A stretch of DNA of 6,258 nt, from NCBI GenBank assembly GCA_002331185.1, contig DCYW01000014.1:1-6258 (forward strand), read 5' to 3'. Below, one piece after another: positions 1 through 4,917 of this stretch. This stretch comes from Patescibacteria group bacterium UBA2100 (GTDB lineage Bacteria; Patescibacteriota; Minisyncoccia; Phycocordibacterales; UBA2100). A model generated the notes under the pieces. It was not told the origin of the DNA. It saw only the letters and a list, made by a program, of their open reading frames with translations, and did not search any database. Each line of letters starts with the position of its first letter. The stretch's first letter is position 1. The position numbers and the translations under genes were made by a program.

Positions 1-12
1 GGGAGAATACTG

Positions 13-336
13 ATGCGGAATTTCATGTTGTTGGGTCTGCTTGTATGCATCTCCTTTCCTCAATATGCATATGCGGACGAAGGCAGGGTTGTAAAAAGAT
101 CTATGGCGGTGGTTGCGTACGATGACTATTGGCTCGCTACTTGGGAGTTGGGAGTGCCCCCTGGAACAGATGCTCGATGGCAATATCGAGCATTAAAGAA
201 TAGTGAGGACATGTGCATAATCAGATTGGAAGCAGGGAACGAACGTTACAACACATCCATTCCTGGACAGAATCGATCACACGAAAGAAATGCCTCGTTT
301 ACAGCACCGAAAAATCCTGGGCGCTTTTGTTATTGA
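13..336 (+). CDS. Small secreted protein of unknown function
   Basis: I do not recognise a family for this 107-residue protein. Residues 1-21 form a clear type I signal peptide: a basic start (Arg2), a hydrophobic core at about 4-15, and a cleavage site after Ala-Tyr-Ala (19-21) before Asp-Glu. The mature part of about 86 residues is polar, rich in Trp/Tyr, and looks like a small beta-rich domain. It has two cysteines, Cys68 and Cys106 (the penultimate residue), which could form a disulfide outside the membrane. The ATG at 13 has a good Shine-Dalgarno site, GGGAG at 1-5, seven bases upstream. The next gene starts 83 bases downstream and has its own candidate promoter overlapping this stop codon. 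Its promoter lies outside the window. An exported role is well supported; a specific function is not. Confidence 0.75.
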   Translation: MRNFMLLGLLVCISFPQYAYADEGRVVKRSMAVVAYDDYWLATWELGVPPGTDARWQYRALKNSEDMCIIRLEAGNERYNTSIPGQNRSHERNASFTAPKNPGRFCY

Positions 337-361
337 CACATGTGCTATTCTAAGACATAGT
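333..361 (+). promoter_or_regulatory. Candidate sigma-70-type promoter for the four-helix membrane protein gene
   Basis: A perfect -35 hexamer TTGACA (333-338) overlaps the stop codon of the secreted protein gene. It is followed after 17 bases by CATAGT (356-361), which matches four of six -10 positions. A second -10-like hexamer, TATAGT (373-378), lacks a -35 at proper distance. Either would give a leader of about 40-55 bases ahead of the ATG at 420. The call is based on sequence match only. Confidence 0.4.
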
Positions 362-419
362 GTTCAACAGAATATAGTGCACGTTATTCACAATACTCAA
401 CCTATGAAAGGGTGCAGAC

Positions 420-818
420 ATGGATATGGAGAAAACAGGCCGCGTGCTTTGGATGTTCTCAATTGCAAGCAACGTTGGCAAGGTGCTGCTCTATTCTCTT
501 GCGTTTACAACTATCGCGTATTACATTACACGAGACTTTGTGGTTCGAGATGTTGGGATTTTGGCTGCTTTTTGTCTTTTCTATGCACTCGTTAGTGTGC
601 TTGGCGCAGTGCTCGCAATAACCGGAACGCGAGAACAAGTACGCGACGCGGCTCAGGTAATTCTGTCTATTTTTGTTGCTGGACTCGCTTACCAAGCAGT
701 GCTTTGGTACTCAAGTGGATCAATTGGAACAGTGGGCGATTCTATGATTCCATTTTCACTGGTTGCGGCGGGATTTCTTGTACCAGTTTTGTCGACATTG
801 ATCACAAAATCCAACTAA
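420..818 (+). CDS. Four-helix integral membrane protein of unknown function
   Basis: The 132-residue product is almost entirely membrane-embedded. Hydrophobic segments lie at about residues 15-37, 45-68, 76-97 and 108-128, separated by short charged turns (Arg38-Asp39, Arg43-Asp44, and Arg71 to Asp76). No catalytic motif or transport signature is visible and I cannot name a family. The ATG at 420 is preferred over the ATG at 426 because AGGG (409-412) lies seven bases before the first, an ideal Shine-Dalgarno spacing, but 13 before the second. The gene follows the secreted-protein gene in the same direction and is closed by a strong terminator 18 bases after its stop. The two could be co-transcribed and work together at the envelope, but the candidate promoter between them means they may also be independent. 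Confidence 0.8.
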   Translation: MDMEKTGRVLWMFSIASNVGKVLLYSLAFTTIAYYITRDFVVRDVGILAAFCLFYALVSVLGAVLAITGTREQVRDAAQVILSIFVAGLAYQAVLWYSSGSIGTVGDSMIPFSLVAAGFLVPVLSTLITKSN

Positions 819-836
819 CAAAAAAACGAAGCACTC

Positions 837-877
837 TAAGGCCTTCTGTGTGTACGCATAGAAGGCCTTATTCTTTT
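837..877 (+). terminator. Rho-independent terminator after the four-helix membrane protein gene
   Basis: A perfect 11-bp stem pairs TAAGGCCTTCT (837-847) with its reverse complement (860-870). It can be prolonged inward by G-U and Watson-Crick pairs and is followed by TTCTTTT (871-877). An A-rich stretch (819-826) precedes it, so it may also stop transcription from the other side. It starts 18 bases after the stop codon at 818. Confidence 0.87.
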
Positions 878-901
878 CAGATGCATCTTATGTGATATGC
901 T
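874..901 (+). promoter_or_regulatory. Extended -10 promoter giving a probable leaderless start at 909
   Basis: TGATATGCT (893-901) is an extended -10 element (TG, one base, then TATGCT, four of six matches). TTTTCA (874-879), 16 bases upstream, is a weak -35 that overlaps the T-tract of the preceding terminator. Exactly seven bases separate the -10 from the ATG at 909, so transcription should start at or next to that codon. No Shine-Dalgarno site precedes either possible start codon, which fits a leaderless message. Confidence 0.5.
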
Positions 902-908
902 TTTGTAT

Positions 909-1208
909 ATGGAAAAATTGTCCACACAAGAAAATATAAAAGAACACTCTGGAGCATTTAGTAAAAAGGCTCGAGAAATTCTACAAACCATAGATGGATT
1001 TAAAGAACTTCAAGATTTTGAACAACAAGAACTTGCGAAACACTTGGCTCGAGAAATCTATGGGTATCACCTACGCTTAGGTGCTGATATTGAAGAGTTG
1101 TTACAAGAACATATTCCTATAGATACATTCTTTAATTCTCAAAATGAAAATATCGCAGCTATCATTAGCTTTCATACATCCAAGATTGCAGCGAAATTAG
1201 CAGAGTAA
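909..1208 (+). CDS. Hypothetical 99-residue helical protein
   Basis: I do not recognise this protein. It is soluble, with no signal peptide or membrane segment. It looks predominantly alpha-helical, with charged stretches rich in Glu, Lys and Gln, and no cysteines. Its composition could suit a small helical-bundle or protein-interaction domain, but nothing indicates a specific role. The frame opens at an ATG at 897, four codons earlier, but I prefer the ATG at 909 (Met-Glu-Lys-Leu): the earlier codon lies inside the -10 hexamer, while 909 sits seven bases after it. No ribosome binding site precedes either. The gene stands alone between the terminator at 837-877 and a 260-base gap. No convincing hairpin terminator follows its TAA stop; a pyrimidine-rich tract lies at about 1262-1290. 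Confidence 0.7.
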   Translation: MEKLSTQENIKEHSGAFSKKAREILQTIDGFKELQDFEQQELAKHLAREIYGYHLRLGADIEELLQEHIPIDTFFNSQNENIAAIISFHTSKIAAKLAE

Positions 1209-1455
1209 ACACATCGATAAAGGTTTAGTTTACTCGAATACCTATTCCGTACCAGTTGGCCACTTTTTATCTTTTCTCTCCTTTGCTTCATTACTGTTTT
1301 GATGATCCATAGAGGTAACTGTTTAGTTGTTAACTATTCCTACTATATAAGGGATGCAGTGATGTCAACGAATGAACCTGATTCCTATTTCAATGATACG
1401 CTTCTCTGTCTGCACTTGTTACATTGAGTGTGCATAACGCGCATTAAAGTTCATG
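1209..1455. other. Intergenic gap with no supported gene
   Basis: This gap before the LOG-family promoter holds a pyrimidine-rich tract (about 1262-1290), a short inverted repeat TAGTT-GTT-AACTA (1324-1336), and the 8-base sequence GTTTAGTT twice (1223-1230 and 1321-1328). A 21-codon frame (1362-1427) preceded by AAGGG at 1349-1353 is the only coding possibility, and I do not consider it supported. No strong terminator hairpin is visible for the gene ending at 1208. Confidence 0.6.
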
Positions 1456-1461
1456 TATAAT
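1456..1461 (+). promoter_or_regulatory. Consensus -10 box of the LOG-family gene, leaderless geometry
   Basis: A perfect TATAAT at 1456-1461 lies exactly seven bases before the ATG at 1469, which places the expected transcription start on the A of the start codon. No recognisable -35 hexamer is found 16-18 bases upstream and there is no Shine-Dalgarno site. A leaderless mRNA is the simplest reading. Confidence 0.7.
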
Positions 1462-1468
1462 TGGCAAC

Positions 1469-2236
1469 ATGACAAATGAAAATAATCACGACCACACAGC
1501 AAAACCATTTGGTGAAGGATTCGAAATTACTAAACAGACTCCAATAAAAAATTTGTGCTTCGACCATATAAACCTCCCATCGCACATCGACACACAAATT
1601 GAAAAAGAACTTCACGACCGAGCGGCGCGCATTGAAGATGAACTTCTTGAAGGATTCCACGCTATTCGTAACTTCCCTAAATCAGTCACATTCTTTGGTT
1701 CAGCGCGTTTTGAACCCGAACACCCATACTACAAAATTGCTAAAAATCTCTCCGCTCGTATTTGTAAAGAAGGATACGCAGTTATTACTGGAGGAGGACC
1801 AGGAATTATGGCAGCTGGAAACGAAGGTTCAAACCAATCATGTAGTCAGGCAGTGGGTTTTAATATCGAACTGCCAAACGAACAAACTATTAACGAACAC
1901 GTAACTCACGGGGTTAATTTTCACTACTTTTTCACTCGTAAAGTATCGCTCTTTTTCTCGGCAGAAACATACCTCTATTTTCCTGGTGGTTTTGGTACAC
2001 TCGATGAGTTCTTTGAACTCATAACACTCATACAAACACAAAAAGTGCCCGCAGTGCCAGTTCTTCTCGTCGGTTCAGATTTCTGGAATCCAATAATGGA
2101 CGTAGTGGAAACTGTATTGCTCGACAAATTTAAAACTATTTCACCTGAAGATATGGATCTCTTTAAGATCACAGATGACGAGGAAGAGATACTTGAGACA
2201 ATTAAAAAAGCACCGCTGCGCAACGAGTACAAGTAG
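1469..2236 (+). CDS. LOG-family (TIGR00730-type) Rossmann-fold protein, probable nucleotide phosphoribohydrolase
   Basis: This 255-residue protein has the hallmarks of the LOG/'lysine decarboxylase-like' family. GSAR (77-80) ends the first strand, GGGPGIMAAGNEGS (108-121) is the nucleotide-binding loop, Arg157-Lys158 follow, and PGGFGTLDE (172-180) is the signature that contributes the catalytic site with Glu180. Characterised members split the N-glycosidic bond of nucleoside 5'-monophosphates, releasing free base and ribose 5-phosphate; plant enzymes act on cytokinin ribotides. Residues 1-65 form a charged N-terminal extension, as in many bacterial members, and the C-terminal tail has a typical acidic stretch. 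The protein is cytosolic, with no signal or membrane segment. A role in base salvage or clearance of nucleotides is inference; 'lysine decarboxylase' would be a wrong label. The gene is monocistronic, from the TATAAT at 1456 to a bidirectional terminator, and converges with the DUF4349-like gene. Confidence 0.95.
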   Translation: MTNENNHDHTAKPFGEGFEITKQTPIKNLCFDHINLPSHIDTQIEKELHDRAARIEDELLEGFHAIRNFPKSVTFFGSARFEPEHPYYKIAKNLSARICKEGYAVITGGGPGIMAAGNEGSNQSCSQAVGFNIELPNEQTINEHVTHGVNFHYFFTRKVSLFFSAETYLYFPGGFGTLDEFFELITLIQTQKVPAVPVLLVGSDFWNPIMDVVETVLLDKFKTISPEDMDLFKITDDEEEILETIKKAPLRNEYK

Positions 2237-2244
2237 ATCACAAT

Positions 2245-2292
2245 CCCACACAACAAAAAACACCCCGTTCGGGGTGTTTTTTGTTGTGTGGG
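2245..2292. terminator. Symmetric bidirectional terminator between convergent genes
   Basis: A perfect 22-bp inverted repeat (left arm 2245-2266, right arm 2271-2292) closes a GTTC loop. The core CACCCC/GGGGTG is flanked by six A on the left and six T on the right, so each strand reads as a GC hairpin followed by a U-run. It starts eight bases after the LOG-family stop and lies 34 bases beyond the stop of the minus-strand gene, so it serves both. An outer 9-10 bp arm extends the pairing well beyond a normal terminator. Confidence 0.95.
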
Positions 2293-2294
2293 CA

Positions 2295-2318
2295 GTAAGT
2301 ATCTACATAGATACTTAC
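2295..2318. repeat. Perfect 11-bp inverted repeat next to the terminator
   Basis: GTAAGTATCTA (2295-2305) and its exact reverse complement (2308-2318) are separated by two bases. As RNA it would fold as a roughly 10-bp stem with a four-base loop. It sits between the bidirectional terminator and the 3' end of the DUF4349-like gene and has no T-tract, so it is not a terminator itself. It could protect an mRNA 3' end or bind a dimeric protein. Part of it (ATAGATACT, 2307-2315) recurs at 3491-3499 in the promoter region of the same gene. Confidence 0.6.
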
Positions 2319-2326
2319 GGAACTGG

Positions 2327-3472
2327 CTACATGTGTGAATTATCATCAAATGCATTCTCTTTCTTTCGTCGTGGTTCCCACTTCCATATTCGTTTTACTA
2401 CAACCCATGCAACTTTAGCAAAAGCTGTTGCGAGAAGTACTAATAGCGCACCAAAAATGATGAGTTTTACTGCTGCAAGTACAAATGCCACAAGGCCAAG
2501 TGTAAGTGCAAGCGCTGTCTCGTTTATCTTGGCGAATACTTCTTGTACACGTTGCTTCCATTCGTCAGCAATTCGTTCCCCATCAACAAAGACAATCTTT
2601 GATACAGACACATTGAAACGTGCATATTCAATTTGCTCCTCTGTCTCGCCAAGACCTTTAGAGAGGCGGTCAATACGCTCTTGCGTGTTAAGCAATTGTT
2701 GTGTAAGTCTATCAATTGTAGAAATCTTATTGTTTATCACTTCAGACAGAGTTGCTGTGTCACCTTCTCGTGTTGCCTGTGCAATAAGATTATTAAAAGC
2801 AGATTCAGCTTGGTTAAGTGTTTGTGTTGTTGATTCTAATCGTCGCTCTTGCATAGCAAGTTCACTTTCACTGTATTCAATGCTCCGCTCTAGCGTACTT
2901 GTGTTTATGTTGAAATTACGCGGGTTAAGTGTTTGTAATATTTCGATGACGTCTTCTTCATATTCAACGTCTACACGAAATGTGTAATTACACCAGTCTT
3001 TACTCTTGTTTGAATTATCAAATACAACATACTCGAGTGATTTTAAATCACTCACTGCTGTACATGTTTCTTCAAATTTTCGCGTCTGGTAATGTACGCT
3101 ATAATCCCGCCGTTCATAATCTTCTGCATCTGCCCCCCCTTCGTTATACACAGGAGGTAATGCAATGCGAGATTCTGCAAACATCATATCTTCTCCACCC
3201 ATTCCAATAGCTTGTGTTGCAAAACTCTCTACGTTTGTGTCTCCTATATTAAAGACCTCCTTAAAACCCCCTGAAAATTCGTCAAAGAGTGTGATGTTGT
3301 TTGAATCGTACCTGGAATCATTCCCGTAACCAAAAACTCCTTTGGCAATAGTAGTAAGTACGCTTATTACAATAGAAAGAGCAACTACTATCACTACAAT
3401 AGCTACCGCTGCTTTTACAATTGATGTAAGTGACCAATCAAAATGTATAATATTCTCTTTTAATTTGTGCAT
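2327..3472 (-). CDS. DUF4349-like membrane protein with coiled-coil external domain
   Basis: The 381-residue protein has a cytoplasmic N-terminus, a transmembrane helix at about 17-43, a large external region, a second long hydrophobic segment at about 318-357, and a basic tail (Lys360, Arg361, then Arg368-Lys371) that should stay inside. Within the external part, residues 122-190 form an alpha/beta domain with Cys137 and Cys161. Residues about 195-285 form a long coiled coil rich in Glu, Gln and Arg. A hydrophobic strand, FNVSVSKIVF (286-295), then leads back to the membrane. This order of domain, coiled coil and strand before a C-terminal helix is the DUF4349 (PF14257) pattern. The biochemical role of that family is unknown; an envelope scaffold or sensing role is speculation. 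The N-terminal anchor replaces the lipoprotein signal seen in many relatives. No Shine-Dalgarno site precedes the ATG. The gene has its own extended -10 promoter and diverges from the permease gene. Confidence 0.86.
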   Translation of the reverse strand: MHKLKENIIHFDWSLTSIVKAAVAIVVIVVALSIVISVLTTIAKGVFGYGNDSRYDSNNITLFDEFSGGFKEVFNIGDTNVESFATQAIGMGGEDMMFAESRIALPPVYNEGGADAEDYERRDYSVHYQTRKFEETCTAVSDLKSLEYVVFDNSNKSKDWCNYTFRVDVEYEEDVIEILQTLNPRNFNINTSTLERSIEYSESELAMQERRLESTTQTLNQAESAFNNLIAQATREGDTATLSEVINNKISTIDRLTQQLLNTQERIDRLSKGLGETEEQIEYARFNVSVSKIVFVDGERIADEWKQRVQEVFAKINETALALTLGLVAFVLAAVKLIIFGALLVLLATAFAKVAWVVVKRIWKWEPRRKKENAFDDNSHM

Positions 3473-3488
3473 AAAAATTAGGTATTAC

Positions 3489-3503
3489 TAATAGATACTA
3501 TTA
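3489..3503. repeat. Inverted repeat at the expected start of DUF4349-gene transcription
   Basis: TAATAG (3489-3494), three bases, then CTATTA (3498-3503) form a 6-bp inverted repeat. It is centred on the transcription start predicted from the minus-strand -10 box (about 3497). Such placement suits a repressor site, but the region is very AT-rich, so chance is a real alternative. Confidence 0.35.
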
Positions 3504-3512
3504 ATTATATCA
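3504..3512 (-). promoter_or_regulatory. Extended -10 promoter of the DUF4349-like gene
   Basis: On the minus strand the sequence reads TGATATAAT: a perfect TATAAT (3509 down to 3504) preceded by the TGn extension. No -35 hexamer is recognisable, as is usual for strong extended -10 promoters. Predicted start near 3497 leaves a leader of about 25 bases without a Shine-Dalgarno site before the ATG at 3472. Confidence 0.68.
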
Positions 3513-3569
3513 CGCTCGCAAGTACGACCGTGTGTGTGATGACGAACTGTACTACCGTTTCTTACTTAA

Positions 3570-3597
3570 TTGCACATACGTAAACTACTGATACACT
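3570..3597 (+). promoter_or_regulatory. Extended -10 promoter of the AI-2E-family gene, leaderless geometry
   Basis: TGATACACT (3589-3597) is an extended -10 (TACACT, four of six matches, plus TG). A weak -35, TTGCAC, lies at 3570-3575, 16 bases upstream. Six bases separate the hexamer from the GTG at 3604, so transcription should begin on or beside the start codon. No Shine-Dalgarno site is present. Confidence 0.58.
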
Positions 3598-3603
3598 AAG
3601 ACT

Positions 3604-4653
3604 GTGCGATTTAAAACACTCCAAACCAGTCTCTTTATGTTCCTTCTGGCAACAGCCACGGCACTTTTTGGATGGCTTATTAGCGACTACATCACGCCGC
3701 TCTTCTGGGCAGTAGTACTTAGCATTCTTTTCTATCCACTACACCAACGCGTGTATAGCTACACCAAAGGTCGTGCTGCGCTTTCGTCACTCCTTACCAT
3801 TGGGAGTATTCTTACCATTGTGATGATCCCACTGTACATCGTGGGCGCACTCGTAGCGAACGAAGCCGTTTCTTTGTACATTAATCTCACTCAAGGAGAC
3901 CTCAGTTCCCTTACAATGCTTGCTACTATCCAAGATGCATTAGTACCGCTTGCGCAGTTTGGTATTGATGTAGAAAGTGTGCAAACAAACCTTGTTGCGT
4001 TCGCACAAAGTTTCAGCGCACAAATCGGTACCTATGCACTCGATATTGGACGCGCGACAGCAGGAACTTTTATTTCAATACTGTTAATGCTCTATATTCT
4101 TTTCTTCACACTTCGTGATGGAGAAAAAACCCTTGTTCGTATTATGCAAGCGCTGCCCTTAGGAGATGCGAAAGAAAAAATGCTCTTCGATCGATTTGTC
4201 TCAATAGTACACGTGATGTTTAAAGGGACATTCATTATTGCATTGGTGCAGGGAGCAATCGGTGGAATACTATTCATGGTTGTCGGGATAGAAAGTGCAG
4301 CTCTCTGGGCATTTGTCATGGGGCTCTTTGCACTTATTCCTGCTGTTGGTCCTGCACTTGTGTGGCTCCCAGTTGGGTTACTTCTACTCTTTGCAGGCTC
4401 TGTGTGGCAAGGTGTCACGGTACTGATTGTTGGGGCAACGCTCGTAAGTCTTATAGATAATCTTTTGCGACCGATTTTAGTAGCAAAAGAGGCTGCGATG
4501 CCTGACGTACTTATACTCCTTTCAGTGCTTGGTGGACTCACACTGTTTGGCATTGCAGGAATCATTATTGGGCCTGTAATTACTGCCTTTTTCCTTTCTA
4601 TGTGGCAATTATTTGAGCACGATTACGAAAAAGAATTAAAGAAATTTGGGTAG
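3604..4653 (+). CDS. AI-2E-family (PF01594) transporter/permease
   Basis: The 349-residue polytopic protein matches the AI-2E/PerM family in length and in its C-terminal motifs. These are a glycine-rich helix QGAIGGILF (216-224), IPAVGPALVWLP (245-256), DNLLRP (285-290), and GGLTLFGIAGIIIGP (310-324). Hydrophobic helices lie at about 10-28, 31-47, 58-84, 152-170, 207-229, 232-265, 270-284 and 303-334. A less hydrophobic stretch of about 85-150 is the expected extracytoplasmic region. The charged tail (Glu338-Lys347) should be cytoplasmic. The family was named after a reported autoinducer-2 exporter, but other members act as Na+/H+ antiporters or have unknown substrates, so quorum sensing should not be assumed. 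No luxS is in the window. The GTG start at 3604 is chosen for its distance from the -10 box; the next Met (residue 12) would cut into the first helix. Confidence 0.93.
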   Translation: MRFKTLQTSLFMFLLATATALFGWLISDYITPLFWAVVLSILFYPLHQRVYSYTKGRAALSSLLTIGSILTIVMIPLYIVGALVANEAVSLYINLTQGDLSSLTMLATIQDALVPLAQFGIDVESVQTNLVAFAQSFSAQIGTYALDIGRATAGTFISILLMLYILFFTLRDGEKTLVRIMQALPLGDAKEKMLFDRFVSIVHVMFKGTFIIALVQGAIGGILFMVVGIESAALWAFVMGLFALIPAVGPALVWLPVGLLLLFAGSVWQGVTVLIVGATLVSLIDNLLRPILVAKEAAMPDVLILLSVLGGLTLFGIAGIIIGPVITAFFLSMWQLFEHDYEKELKKFG

Positions 4654-4662
4654 CAATTCCAA

Positions 4663-4691
4663 TTGCAGTGGACTTAACTGCATGGTATAGT
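4663..4691 (+). promoter_or_regulatory. Main promoter candidate for the infC-rpmI-rplT operon
   Basis: TTGCAG (4663-4668) is followed after exactly 17 bases by TATAGT (4686-4691), five of six matches, with a TG-G extension at 4683-4685. Predicted transcription start is about 4698, which coincides with the first base of the hairpin described next. It begins only 10 bases after the stop of the AI-2E-family gene. Confidence 0.65.
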
Positions 4692-4761
4692 CTTTGGACG
4701 CCCAAACAACCTTGCTAACGTATTGTGTTGTTTATCAGGGCGTTTCTTTACTTTAAATTAC

Positions 4762-4848
4762 AAAACGGGTTCGTTGCAAGACTCCGCCACGCAAAGTGGT
4801 GGACACGAAAACGAGTTTTATCGGAGCTATGCTACCTAAAACGAGTTT
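4762..4848 (+). repeat. Three copies of an AAAACGRGTT motif in the infC leader
   Basis: AAAACGAGTTT occurs identically at 4808-4818 and 4838-4848, start to start 30 bases, and a variant AAAACGGGTT occurs at 4762-4771. In each copy the sequence is nearly self-complementary (AAAC/GTTT), and the copies lie in or near predicted small hairpins. They could be repeated binding sites on RNA or DNA. No function is known. Confidence 0.55.
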
Positions 4849-4894
4849 GAATGTTCAATACAAAGCGTGGCGAAATCGCAGTAGAAGCAAGTTT

Positions 4895-4900
4895 TATAAT
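4895..4900 (+). promoter_or_regulatory. Possible second, proximal -10 box for infC
   Basis: A perfect TATAAT lies 17 bases before the infC ATG and would give a leader of about 11 bases without the upstream RNA structures. No -35 or TG extension supports it and the surrounding sequence is AT-rich, so chance occurrence is possible. Confidence 0.35.
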
Positions 4901-4917
4901 TAAAAGCTTTACCTATA

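Larger units (their letters stand above)
4698..4917 (+). promoter_or_regulatory. Long structured 5' leader of the infC operon, possible autoregulatory RNA
   Basis: About 220 bases separate the predicted transcription start from infC. The leader opens with a hairpin pairing ACGCCCAAACAAC (4698-4710) with GTTGTTT (4727-4733) and GGGCGT (4738-4743), the two right-hand parts interrupted by a four-base bulge. A T-rich run (4743-4754) follows, so it resembles an attenuator, or it may terminate the AI-2E-family transcript. A second hairpin, CCGCCAC/GTGGTGG (4784-4790 with 4796-4802, one G-U pair), has the loop GCAAA. CTCCG (4782-4786) could instead pair with CGGAG (4822-4826), giving a mutually exclusive fold. 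In Escherichia coli and Bacillus subtilis the leaders of this operon are targets of bL20 autoregulation. I cannot match this leader to a known class by eye. Confidence 0.5.

Noticed and set aside
1223..1328. GTTTAGTT repeated 98 bases apart in the gap before the LOG-family gene
   Set aside because: An 8-base AT-rich word repeated once in a short AT-rich gap is expected by chance too often to call a feature.
1362..1427. A 21-codon frame (starts MSTNEP) with AAGGG eight bases upstream
   Set aside because: Very short, no recognisable sequence, and no well-spaced promoter. It remains possible as a small leader peptide but cannot be supported.
2175..2987. A 270-codon plus-strand frame spanning the LOG end, the terminator and the DUF4349-like gene
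   Set aside because: It starts inside the LOG-family gene, crosses a strong bidirectional terminator, and its Ser/Thr-rich sequence is what antisense reading of the coiled-coil gene produces. It has no motif or ribosome binding site.
4092..4565. A 157-codon minus-strand frame inside the AI-2E-family gene
   Set aside because: It is rich in Ser, Pro, Thr and Ile, as expected from antisense reading, and the sense strand has clear family motifs.
3604..4653. Reading the permease as evidence of autoinducer-2 quorum sensing
   Set aside because: The family name is historical, members have diverse or unknown substrates, and no luxS or AI-2 receptor gene is in the window.
4766..4789. A tRNA-like 3' end (GGGTTCG followed by CCGCCA)
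   Set aside because: No T-arm of five pairs with a seven-base loop can be formed, and no acceptor or anticodon arm is found upstream.
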